NCBI GenBank assembly: GCA_023425225.1
Contig: JAFADB010000104.1
Location: 1 to 16,769 of the forward strand
Length of the DNA: 16,769 nucleotides
Source: Pseudomonadota bacterium
GTDB lineage: Bacteria > Pseudomonadota > Gammaproteobacteria > Xanthomonadales > Xanthomonadaceae
Direction: 5' to 3'
Below, piece after piece: positions 5,514 through 13,395 of this stretch; the first letter of the stretch is position 1; every line of letters starts with the position of its first letter. The translations under genes and the position numbers were made by a program. Below the pieces are notes generated by a model, which had not been told where the DNA came from, made no database searches, and saw only the letters and a program-made list of their open reading frames with translations.

Positions 5514-6772
5514 ACCCTTCGATGACCGATTCCCCCATTCCGCTGGCGACCCCGCCGGCATCCGTGCCGGACCTGATGGCCGGACAGCCGGTGCGCATCG
5601 TCGAGCGCGACGGCGTGCGCTACACCCTGCTCGGCACCGCGCACGTGTCCCAGGCCAGCGTTGCGGCGGTCGAGCACGCCATCGCCAGCGGCGACTACGA
5701 CGCGGTGGCGGTGGAACTGGATGCGCAGCGCCTGCAGGCATTGAGCGATCCGGATGCGTTGACCAAGCTGGACCTGGTGCAGGTGATCCGCCGCGGCCGG
5801 GTGGCGCTGTTCGCCGCCAACCTGGCGCTGGCCGCCTACCAGCGGCGGCTGGCCGAGCAGCTCGGCATCGAGCCGGGCGCCGAACTCAAGCGCGCCGTCG
5901 AGGCCGCGCGCGCGCGCGGCCTGCCGGTGCAGCTGATCGATCGCGAGGTCGGCCTGACCTTCAAGCGCGCCGCCGGCCGGTTGGGCTTCTTCGGCAAGAT
6001 CAAGCTCGGCGCCGCCCTGCTCGGCGGGCTGTTCGCCTCCGAGGAGGTCGGCGAGGAGGAGATCGAGAAGCTCAAGCAGGGCGACATGCTCGAATCGAGC
6101 TTCGGCGACTTCGCCAGCGAGAGCCCGGCGCTGTACCAGACGATCATCGCCGAGCGCGACCAGTACATGGCCACGCGGCTGCGCGAGGAGCACGTGCCGG
6201 CCGGCACAGACGGCGTGCGCAACGTGCTGGCTGTGGTCGGCGCCGGCCATCTGGCCGGGCTGGCCCGGCACCTGCAGGGCGATACCGAGGCGCCGGGGCC
6301 GTTGCGCGCGTCGCTGGAGTACGTCAAGCCGAAGAAGAACATCCCCTGGTTCACCCTCGCGCTGATGACGGTGATCGTCTGCGGCATCGCGCTGGGCTTC
6401 TGGCGCGGCGGCTTCGGCATGGGCGCCGAGCTGCTGGGCGTATGGGCGCTCTATACCGGCGGCCTGGCCGGGCTGGGCTGCCTGGCCGCCGGATCGCATC
6501 CGCTGAGCATCCTCACCGCGATCGTGGTGGCGCCGTTCAAGCCGTTCCGCCTGAGCATTCCCACCGGCGCGTTCGCCGCGCTGGTGGAGGTGCACATGCG
6601 CAAGCCGGCCTATGGCGACTTCCTGGCGCTGCGCGACGATGCGCAGACGCTGCGCGGCTGGTACCGCAACCGCGTCTCGCGGGTGGTGCTGACGTTCCTG
6701 CTGACCAATCTCGGCAGCATGCTCGGCGTGTGGCTGGCGGGCTTCCGCATCTTCGGCAAGCTGCACGGCTGA
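5510..6772 (+). CDS. TraB/PrgY family membrane protein
   Basis: A 420-residue protein of the TraB/PrgY (GumN/TIKI-like) superfamily, whose founding member PrgY limits pheromone activity in Enterococcus; eukaryotic TIKI relatives are metalloproteases. The N-terminal soluble domain has the hallmark GTAHVS (42-47), a conserved Glu in AVELDAQR (67-74), the ERDQYMATRL motif (215-224) and GAGHLAGL (244-251). The C-terminal third is membrane-embedded, with hydrophobic segments at about 279-297, 304-327, 332-344 and 390-411. The ATG overlaps the GNAT stop as ATGA and has no Shine-Dalgarno, so it is probably translated by coupling; a second Met five codons in (5522) is an alternative start. The bacterial function is unknown. 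It converges on the efflux operon. Confidence 0.88.
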   Translation: MNPSMTDSPIPLATPPASVPDLMAGQPVRIVERDGVRYTLLGTAHVSQASVAAVEHAIASGDYDAVAVELDAQRLQALSDPDALTKLDLVQVIRRGRVALFAANLALAAYQRRLAEQLGIEPGAELKRAVEAARARGLPVQLIDREVGLTFKRAAGRLGFFGKIKLGAALLGGLFASEEVGEEEIEKLKQGDMLESSFGDFASESPALYQTIIAERDQYMATRLREEHVPAGTDGVRNVLAVVGAGHLAGLARHLQGDTEAPGPLRASLEYVKPKKNIPWFTLALMTVIVCGIALGFWRGGFGMGAELLGVWALYTGGLAGLGCLAAGSHPLSILTAIVVAPFKPFRLSIPTGAFAALVEVHMRKPAYGDFLALRDDAQTLRGWYRNRVSRVVLTFLLTNLGSMLGVWLAGFRIFGKLHG

Positions 6773-6773
6773 G

Positions 6774-6817
6774 GCCGGAAATCCGGCGCCGCACGGTCCG
6801 TGCAGGCACCGTGCGGC
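6774..6817. terminator. Stem-loops between convergent genes, probable two-way terminator
   Basis: GCCGCACGGT (6788-6797) and ACCGTGCGGC (6808-6817) are perfect 10-base complements around a 10-base loop. A smaller hairpin, GCCGG-AAAT-CCGGC (6774-6787), sits directly beside it. They fill most of the 51 bases between the convergent TraB and efflux stops. Neither strand has a strong T tract, so termination may be weak or the stems may serve as mRNA 3'-end protection. Confidence 0.6.
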
Positions 6818-6823
6818 CGCAGG

Positions 6824-9800
6824 CTAGACCTCCAGCGCCGGAGAAGCCGGCACGCCGCGGGCGCGACGCACGATCCGCGCCGTGCCGGTGCTCAGGTCGT
6901 CCAGGATCGCGTAGATCGTCGGCAGGAACAGCAGGGTGACCACGGTGGAGAACGCCAGCCCGCCGGCGATGGCGCGCGCCATCGGGTAGTACGGCGGGCC
7001 GTCGCCGAACATCTGCGTGGTGGTCAGCGAGATCGGCACCATCGCCAGGATCGCGGTGCCCATGGTCATCATGATCGGCCGCAGCCGCTCGCGCGAGCCT
7101 TCCACCAGCGCCTGGCTGCGGCCCATGCCGCGCCGGCGCAGGTTGTTGATGTGCTCGATCATGACGATGCCGTTGTTCACCACCACGCCCATCAGCACCA
7201 GGATGCCGATGAAGGCCATGATCCCGAATGCGGTGCCGGTGATCCAGAACAGCCAGAACACGCCGAAGATCGAGAACACCACCCCACTCATGATCGCCGC
7301 CGGGAACAGCAGCGACTCGAACACCGCCGCCATCACCACGTAGATCATCACCAGCGCGATCAGCAGGTTGAACAGCATCTGCTGCATCGCCGCGTTGTCG
7401 TCCTGGTAGTCGCCGCCGTCGAAGGTGTAGTGGTAGCCGGCCGGGAAGCTCATCGCCTTGAGCGTGTCCTCCATGGCCTTGCGCGCCTCCGGCGCGGTCA
7501 CCTTGTCGCCCAGGTTGGCCTTGAGGGTGAGCGTGGTCTGCCGGTTGGTGCGGTTGACCTGGCTGGCGGCCGGCTGGATGGACACGTCCACCAGGCTCAG
7601 CAGCGGCACGTTGCGGCCGTCGCCGGTGCGCACGGTGAAACCGGCCAGGTCCTCCGGCGAGGTCTGCTCGGCACCGGCGAAGCGCACCCACACCGGCACC
7701 TCGTTGTCGCCGCGGCGGAACTCGCGCAGCGGCGAGCCGCGCAGCGCCAGGCCGACGAAGCCCGCGACCTGCTCGGCGCTGAAGCCGAATGCGGCCGCGC
7801 GCTCGCGGTCCACCCGCACCGCCAGCTCGCTGGTGCGATCGCCGCTGTCGATGCGCACGTCGCGCAGCCGGTCGTTGCGCGCCAGCACCGGCACCACGTC
7901 CTGGGCGATTTCCTGCAGCGTCTGCGGCGAATCGCCCACCAGTTGCACCTGCACGCCCTGCGCGCCGCCCTGCCCGCCCTGGTTGCCGACGCTGAGGTCG
8001 GCGCGGGCCGAGCGCGGCAGGTCCTTGCGCAGCTGGTCCAGCAGGCCCGGCAGGTTGTCGATCCTGGCGGCGTCGAAGGTGATCACGGTGGCGCCGCCCT
8101 CCAGCTCGCTGAAGAACGAATAGACCTGGGTGATGTGGAAGCGCTCGCGGTTGGCCTGCAGGTAGTCCTCGACCTTGCCGACCTCGTCGGACATCTGCTC
8201 GCGGGTATAGGAGCCCTTCCACTGGTAGCCGATGCGCGCCTCGCTGCCGCCGTCGCCGCCGAACATGTCGACCTTGGTCAGCCTCATCGGCACCAGGCTC
8301 AGCGCCGTGACCAGCACGATCCCGGCCACGCTCCAGCCGCGGTGGGCCAGCGACCACGCCAGCAGGCGCGCGTAGCCGCGCTGCAGCCGCGCGATCGCGC
8401 CGGTCTGCGAGCGCACCAGCGCCGGCGTCTTCATCCGCGCCGACAGCATCGGGATCAGGCTCACCGCCACCAGCCACGAGGCCAGCAGCGACACCGAGAT
8501 GGTGATGGCGATCTGCGCCATGAAGATGCTGATGTCGTTGGTCTCGCCGAACAGGTTGGGCACGAACACGATGCAGTGGCACAGGGTGCCGGCGCTGAGC
8601 GCGATGGCGACGTTGCGGGTGCCCACCAGCGAGGCCAGCGCGGGCCGGTCGGGCATGCGCTCGCGCTCCTGGTAGATGCTCTCCACCACCACCACGGCGT
8701 TGTCCACCAGCATGCCCACCGCCAGCAGCAGGCCCATCATCGTCAGGATGTTGAGCGTGACCCCGGCGAAGTACATGAAGCCCAGGGTGATGACGAAGCA
8801 GATCGGGATGGCCAGCGTCACCATCAGCGTGGAGGGCCAGTGCCGCAGGAAGAAGAACAGCACCGTCACCGACAGCAGCAGGCCCACCGCGCCGGCCTCG
8901 GCCAGTTCGGTCAGCGAGGAGGTCACCGCCTTGCCCTGGTTGTCGATCACCTTGACCTGCACGTCGCTCAGCGCCGGCTGCCGGCGGATCTGCTCGACCT
9001 CGGCCAGCGCCGCGCGCGAGACCTCCACCAGGTTGGCGCTGCGCTCCTTGTAGATGTCCAGGCCGATGGCCGGGCGCCCGTCCAGGCGGCGACCGTAGTC
9101 CATGCGCGTGGGCTTGAAGCGGATATCGGCGACGTCGCCCAGGCGCAGGCCCTTGGCATTGATCACCAGTTCGCGCAGCTCCTGCAGGTCGCGCAGCTCG
9201 CCCACCGGCTGGATGCGCACGCGCTGGCCGTGGTCGTCGATCTGCCCGGCCGAGACCGAGAAGTTGAGCTTGGCCAGCCGCTCCCTGAGGTCGTTGAGGG
9301 CCAGCCCGTGCGCGACCAGCCGGTCCGGGGCGATGGCGATCTCCACCTCGTTGGGCGGCGCGCCGGAGATCTCCACCTTGGCCACGCCGGGGATGCGCTC
9401 GAGCCGGCGCTTGAACTCGCGGTCGAGCATGTCGTAGGCGCCGGTCAGGTCGCTGCCACCGGCCAGCCGCACCTTGAGTACCGGCTGGTCGCTGCTGGAC
9501 CACTTGAACACGTGGTAGCGCTGCAGGTCGTCCGGCAGCTGGTCGCGGATGGCGTCCAGCCGCTCGCGCGCGTCAGAGGCGGCGATGGCGATGTCGCGGT
9601 CCCAGTCGGAGAACTCGAGGAAGATGCTGGCGCCGCTGGCGTTGGCCACCGAGCGCATGCGCTTGATGCCGGTCATCGTCGCCAGCGCCTCCTCGGCCGG
9701 ACGCACCAGGTTGCGCTCGACCTCGTCCGGGGTGGAGCCGCTGTAGGGCAGCTGCACGAACAGGAACGGCGCGGAGATGTCCGGCAGCGCCTCCAGCGGC

Positions 9801-9895
9801 AGCCGGAACGCGGCGATCAGCCCGACCGCCATCATCGACACGAAGCACATGATGGTGGTGACCGGGCGGCGGATGCTGAACTCGGCGACGTTCAT
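6824..9895 (-). CDS. RND efflux permease 2 (proton-relay variant)
   Basis: Inner-membrane pump of the resistance-nodulation-division (AcrB/HAE-1) superfamily, 1023 residues, the usual length, with 12 predicted membrane helices (TM1 about 12-30, TM2-6 about 335-482, TM7 about 519-536, TM8-12 about 838-995) and two large periplasmic porter/docking loops. The start MNVAEFSIRRPVTTIMCF is the standard RND N-terminus. In TM4 the relay motif reads GMLVDNAVVVVES: Asp398 is kept but the second acidic residue (AcrB Asp408) is Asn399. In TM10 the essential Lys (AcrB Lys940) is Asn907 in VVVNNGIVMIEH. The upstream permease has the ordinary residues. Its ATG overlaps that gene's stop by four bases, with GGAG five bases before the ATG. 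It is likely the last gene of the operon, probably forming a mixed trimer with its partner. Confidence 0.94.
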   Translation of the reverse strand: MNVAEFSIRRPVTTIMCFVSMMAVGLIAAFRLPLEALPDISAPFLFVQLPYSGSTPDEVERNLVRPAEEALATMTGIKRMRSVANASGASIFLEFSDWDRDIAIAASDARERLDAIRDQLPDDLQRYHVFKWSSSDQPVLKVRLAGGSDLTGAYDMLDREFKRRLERIPGVAKVEISGAPPNEVEIAIAPDRLVAHGLALNDLRERLAKLNFSVSAGQIDDHGQRVRIQPVGELRDLQELRELVINAKGLRLGDVADIRFKPTRMDYGRRLDGRPAIGLDIYKERSANLVEVSRAALAEVEQIRRQPALSDVQVKVIDNQGKAVTSSLTELAEAGAVGLLLSVTVLFFFLRHWPSTLMVTLAIPICFVITLGFMYFAGVTLNILTMMGLLLAVGMLVDNAVVVVESIYQERERMPDRPALASLVGTRNVAIALSAGTLCHCIVFVPNLFGETNDISIFMAQIAITISVSLLASWLVAVSLIPMLSARMKTPALVRSQTGAIARLQRGYARLLAWSLAHRGWSVAGIVLVTALSLVPMRLTKVDMFGGDGGSEARIGYQWKGSYTREQMSDEVGKVEDYLQANRERFHITQVYSFFSELEGGATVITFDAARIDNLPGLLDQLRKDLPRSARADLSVGNQGGQGGAQGVQVQLVGDSPQTLQEIAQDVVPVLARNDRLRDVRIDSGDRTSELAVRVDRERAAAFGFSAEQVAGFVGLALRGSPLREFRRGDNEVPVWVRFAGAEQTSPEDLAGFTVRTGDGRNVPLLSLVDVSIQPAASQVNRTNRQTTLTLKANLGDKVTAPEARKAMEDTLKAMSFPAGYHYTFDGGDYQDDNAAMQQMLFNLLIALVMIYVVMAAVFESLLFPAAIMSGVVFSIFGVFWLFWITGTAFGIMAFIGILVLMGVVVNNGIVMIEHINNLRRRGMGRSQALVEGSRERLRPIMMTMGTAILAMVPISLTTTQMFGDGPPYYPMARAIAGGLAFSTVVTLLFLPTIYAILDDLSTGTARIVRRARGVPASPALEV

Positions 9896-12800
9896 GCCGA
9901 CTCCAGCGCGCCCGGCGCCTGTCCGGCGGCGGCATCGAAGCGGCGCGCGGCGCGGCGGCCGCGCTCGGCGTACCAGGCATCGGCACGGCGGTCCAGGCAG
10001 TCGTACACCACCGGGATCACCAGCAGCGTCAGCAGCGTGGACACCAGCAGGCCGCCGATCACGGTAATCGCCATCGGCGCGCGCACCTCGGCGCCCTCGC
10101 CCATCGCCACCGCCAGCGGCAGGAAGCCGAACAGCGTGCACAGCGTGGTCATGATGATCGGCCGCAGGCGCGAGCGCGCGCCCTCCACCAGCGCCTCGCG
10201 CTTGGCCACCCCGGCCTCGCGCAGCTGGTTGACCTTGTCGATCAGGATGATGGCGTTCTTGGTCACCAGCCCCACCAGCAGGATCAGGCCGATGAACACC
10301 ACCACCGACACCGGCTTGCCGGTCAGCAGCAGCGCCAGCACCGCGCCCACCAGCGCCAGCGGGATGGTGAACAGGATCACGAACGGGTGCAGCAGCGACT
10401 CGAACTGCGAGGCCATCACCAGGTAGACCAGGAAGATCGCCAGGCCGAAGGCGAACAGCAGCGACTTCACCGAACTGGCCAGTTCCTCGCCCTGTCCGCC
10501 GATGTGCATGCCGATGCCGGCGCCGAGCGGATCGGTGGCGACCATCGCCTGCACCTCGGCCATGGCGCCGCCCAGGTCGATGCCGCGCAGGTTGGCCGAC
10601 ACCACCGCCACCCGCGCCTGGTCGGCGCGGTGGATCTCGCTGGGACCGCTGGTGGCGACCACCTCGGCCACCGATTCCAGCGTCACCGGCCGGCTGCTGC
10701 CGGGATTGACCACCAGCCGGCGGATGGCATCGACGCTGGCGCGGTCGCTCTCCTGCGCGCGCACCAGCACGTCGATCTTGCGGTCGCGGAAGCTGTAGCG
10801 GGTGGCGACGTCGCCGCGCACCTTCTTCACCACCACGTCGGCGATCTGCCGCGTGGTCAGCCCCAGCGCGCCGGCGCGCTCCTGGTCGAAGCGGATCTGC
10901 ACCTCGGGAAAGCCCTGCTCCACCGTGGACTTGACGTCGGCGTAGTGCGCATTGCCGCGCAGCAGCGCCGCCAGCTTCTGCCCGGCCGCCTGCAGGCCCT
11001 CCATGTCCTGGCCATGCAGCTCGATCTCCAGCGGCGTGGAGAAGGAGAACAGCGCCGGCCGGGCGAAGTCCACCTGCGCGCCGGGATGGCTGCGCATGCT
11101 CGCGCGCAGCTTCTCGGTCTGCTCGGCCTCGACCCTGGCGCTGCCGCCGTTGGCCATCACCACGGTGAGCTTGCCGATGTTCTCGCCGCTCTCGGTGGGG
11201 TTGGCGTCCAGCCGCGTGCCGCTGCCGGACACGCCGTACAGCGAGGCGATGCCGGCGTCCTTAGCGTGCGCCAGCTGCAGTTCGCGCACCAGCGCGTCGG
11301 TCTGCCGCAGCGGGGTGCCCGGCGGCAGCTTCACCGTCATCTCGAAGCGGTCCTGCGCCAGCTGCGGGATCAGGTCCACGCCCAGCGTCGGCAGCGCCAG
11401 CAGGGTCGCGGCGAACGCGGCGGCGGCGCATCCCAGCACCAGCCACGGCCGCCGCAGCGCCGCCGGCAGCAGTTTGAGATAGCCGCGTTCGGCACGGGCA
11501 TACGGCGCCATGGCGATGTCGCTGGCCTTGCGCATCGCCGGCGCCACCACCGCCACCAGCCCGCGCCACAGCCGCACCAGCAACCAGGCCGCGCCGAAGA
11601 AGCTGCCGCGCAGCGCCGCCCCCAGGCCGCGGCGCCCGGCCGCCACCGGCTTGAGCCAGCGCTGGCGCGGCTGCCATTGCGGATGCGGCGGTTCCTCGGG
11701 GAAGGCCAGCGGCGGCCGTCCCTTGAGCGAGCTGAGCATCGGGATCAGCGTCATCGACACCGCCAGCGAGATTGCGATGGCGATCGCCACGGTCAGCGCC
11801 TGGTCGCGGAACAGCTGCCCGGCGATGCCCTCGACGAACACCAGCGGCAGGAACACCGCGATCGTGGTCAGGGTGGAAGCCACCACCGCCATGCTGACCT
11901 CTCGGGTGCCGGCGATGGCCGCATCAAGAATTCCGAGTCCGCGCTCGCGCGCCTTGGCGATGCTCTCCAGCACCACGATCGAGTCGTCCACCACCAGCCC
12001 GGTGGCCAGCGCCAGGCCGCCGAGCGACATCACGTTCAGGCTCAGCCCCAGCTGGCCCATGAAGAAGAACGTGGCCACGATCGACACCGGCAGCGACAGG
12101 CTGATGACGAAGGTGCTCCAGCCATCGCGCAGGAACAGGAAGATGATGAGGATCGCCAGCACGCCGCCGATCACCGCGTCCTTCTTGACGTCGGCGATGG
12201 CGTGCTCGATGAAGCGCGACTGGTCCTCCAGCGTGGTCAGCTCGACGTCGCCGGGGATCTGCCCCTTGATCTGTTCCAGCCGCTTGCGCAGCGCCGCCGC
12301 GGTGGCCACGGTGTTGGCGTCGCCCTCCTTGTAGATGGCCAGCTCCACCGCCTCGCGCCCGCCCAGGCGGATGATCGCCTCGCGTTCCTTGAAACCCTGG
12401 CGTACCTGCGCCACGTCGCGCAGCCGCACCGGCATGCCGCCGGCGATGATGGACGAACTGGAGGACGAGGCGCTCTGCGCCGAGGCCGCCGCGGCGATCG
12501 CCGCCTGCGAGCCGGTGGCTGCGGCGATCGCATACATCTGCTGCATCGCCGCCTCGGCGGCGTTGCCGCTGCCGCCCTGGGTGGTCACCAGCAGGTTGCC
12601 GATCTCCTCGACGTCGGCAAACTGGTTGACCGTGCGCACCAGGTAGCGCTGCGAACCTTCCTCCAGCCGGCCGCCGGAGATGTTGACGTTCTCCTCCTTG
12701 AGCCGGGTGATGACGTTGTCGATCGGCAGGTTCAGCTGGGCCAGTTTCTGCTGGTCGATGTCGACCTGGATCTCGTCCTCCAACCCGCCGCCGACCTTGA

Positions 12801-13395
12801 CCGCGGCCACCCCGGCCACCGGTTCGAGCTTCTTCTTCAGGTCCTCGTCGGCGTAGCGGCGCAGCAGGGTCAGCGCGCGCACCGCGTCGGCGTCGCCGGA
12901 CGCGGCCGACGTGCTCGACAGCAGCAGGCGCATGATCGGCTCGGTGGACGGGTTGAAGCGCAGCAGCACCGGCGCCTTGGCTTCCAGCGGCAGTTCCAGC
13001 GCCTCCATCTTGTCGCGCACCTCCAGCCCGGCCTGGTCCATGTCGGTGCCCCAGGCGAACTCCAGCACCACGTCGCTCTGGCCGGTGCGCGAGACCGACT
13101 TGAGCTTGCGCAGGTTCTTGACCACGCCCACCGCTTCCTCCACCGGCTCGGTGATCAGCGTCTCGATCTCGGCCGGCGCCGCGCCGGTGTACTCGGTGCG
13201 CACGGTCAGCGTGGGATAGCTCAGGTCCGGCAGCAGGTTGACCTTGAGGTTGCCCAGCGCGATGAAGCCGAACAGCAGCAGCGTCACCGTGATCATGGCG
13301 ATGGTGACGCGGCGGCGGGTGGCGAACTCGACCAGTCCGCCGCGCGCCGGCGGCGGCACCTCGTCGTGCCCGGAGGGCAGGCCGGCTCCGCTCAT
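9892..13395 (-). CDS. RND efflux permease 1 (canonical relay, enlarged)
   Basis: AcrB/HAE-1 superfamily permease of 1167 residues, over 100 longer than usual. It keeps the complete relay: Asp470-Asp471 in TM4 (GLVVDDSIVVLES) and Lys1046 in TM10 (GLVTKNAIILID). Helices lie near 29-47, 407-555 (TM2-6), 648-668 (TM7) and 977-1131 (TM8-12). Two extra pieces explain the length: an Ala/Ser/Gln-rich low-complexity insert at about 274-320 in the N-terminal porter region, ending in six consecutive Ser, and a TM6-TM7 cytoplasmic linker of about 93 residues (556-648) that includes a Pro-rich part and a hydrophobic stretch at about 598-620. The ATG overlaps the adaptor stop by four bases (13392-13395). 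One adaptor with two permeases matches MdtABC, MuxABC and SmeIJK; I cannot tell which is the orthologue. Confidence 0.94.
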   Translation of the reverse strand: MSGAGLPSGHDEVPPPARGGLVEFATRRRVTIAMITVTLLLFGFIALGNLKVNLLPDLSYPTLTVRTEYTGAAPAEIETLITEPVEEAVGVVKNLRKLKSVSRTGQSDVVLEFAWGTDMDQAGLEVRDKMEALELPLEAKAPVLLRFNPSTEPIMRLLLSSTSAASGDADAVRALTLLRRYADEDLKKKLEPVAGVAAVKVGGGLEDEIQVDIDQQKLAQLNLPIDNVITRLKEENVNISGGRLEEGSQRYLVRTVNQFADVEEIGNLLVTTQGGSGNAAEAAMQQMYAIAAATGSQAAIAAAASAQSASSSSSSIIAGGMPVRLRDVAQVRQGFKEREAIIRLGGREAVELAIYKEGDANTVATAAALRKRLEQIKGQIPGDVELTTLEDQSRFIEHAIADVKKDAVIGGVLAILIIFLFLRDGWSTFVISLSLPVSIVATFFFMGQLGLSLNVMSLGGLALATGLVVDDSIVVLESIAKARERGLGILDAAIAGTREVSMAVVASTLTTIAVFLPLVFVEGIAGQLFRDQALTVAIAIAISLAVSMTLIPMLSSLKGRPPLAFPEEPPHPQWQPRQRWLKPVAAGRRGLGAALRGSFFGAAWLLVRLWRGLVAVVAPAMRKASDIAMAPYARAERGYLKLLPAALRRPWLVLGCAAAAFAATLLALPTLGVDLIPQLAQDRFEMTVKLPPGTPLRQTDALVRELQLAHAKDAGIASLYGVSGSGTRLDANPTESGENIGKLTVVMANGGSARVEAEQTEKLRASMRSHPGAQVDFARPALFSFSTPLEIELHGQDMEGLQAAGQKLAALLRGNAHYADVKSTVEQGFPEVQIRFDQERAGALGLTTRQIADVVVKKVRGDVATRYSFRDRKIDVLVRAQESDRASVDAIRRLVVNPGSSRPVTLESVAEVVATSGPSEIHRADQARVAVVSANLRGIDLGGAMAEVQAMVATDPLGAGIGMHIGGQGEELASSVKSLLFAFGLAIFLVYLVMASQFESLLHPFVILFTIPLALVGAVLALLLTGKPVSVVVFIGLILLVGLVTKNAIILIDKVNQLREAGVAKREALVEGARSRLRPIIMTTLCTLFGFLPLAVAMGEGAEVRAPMAITVIGGLLVSTLLTLLVIPVVYDCLDRRADAWYAERGRRAARRFDAAAGQAPGALESA

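Noticed and set aside
6800..10426. A plus-strand open frame of about 1200 codons antisense to permease 2
   Set aside because: Its product is rich in His, Gln, Arg and Asp with no motifs, the usual result of reading a GC-rich gene backwards; the minus strand encodes a complete RND permease.
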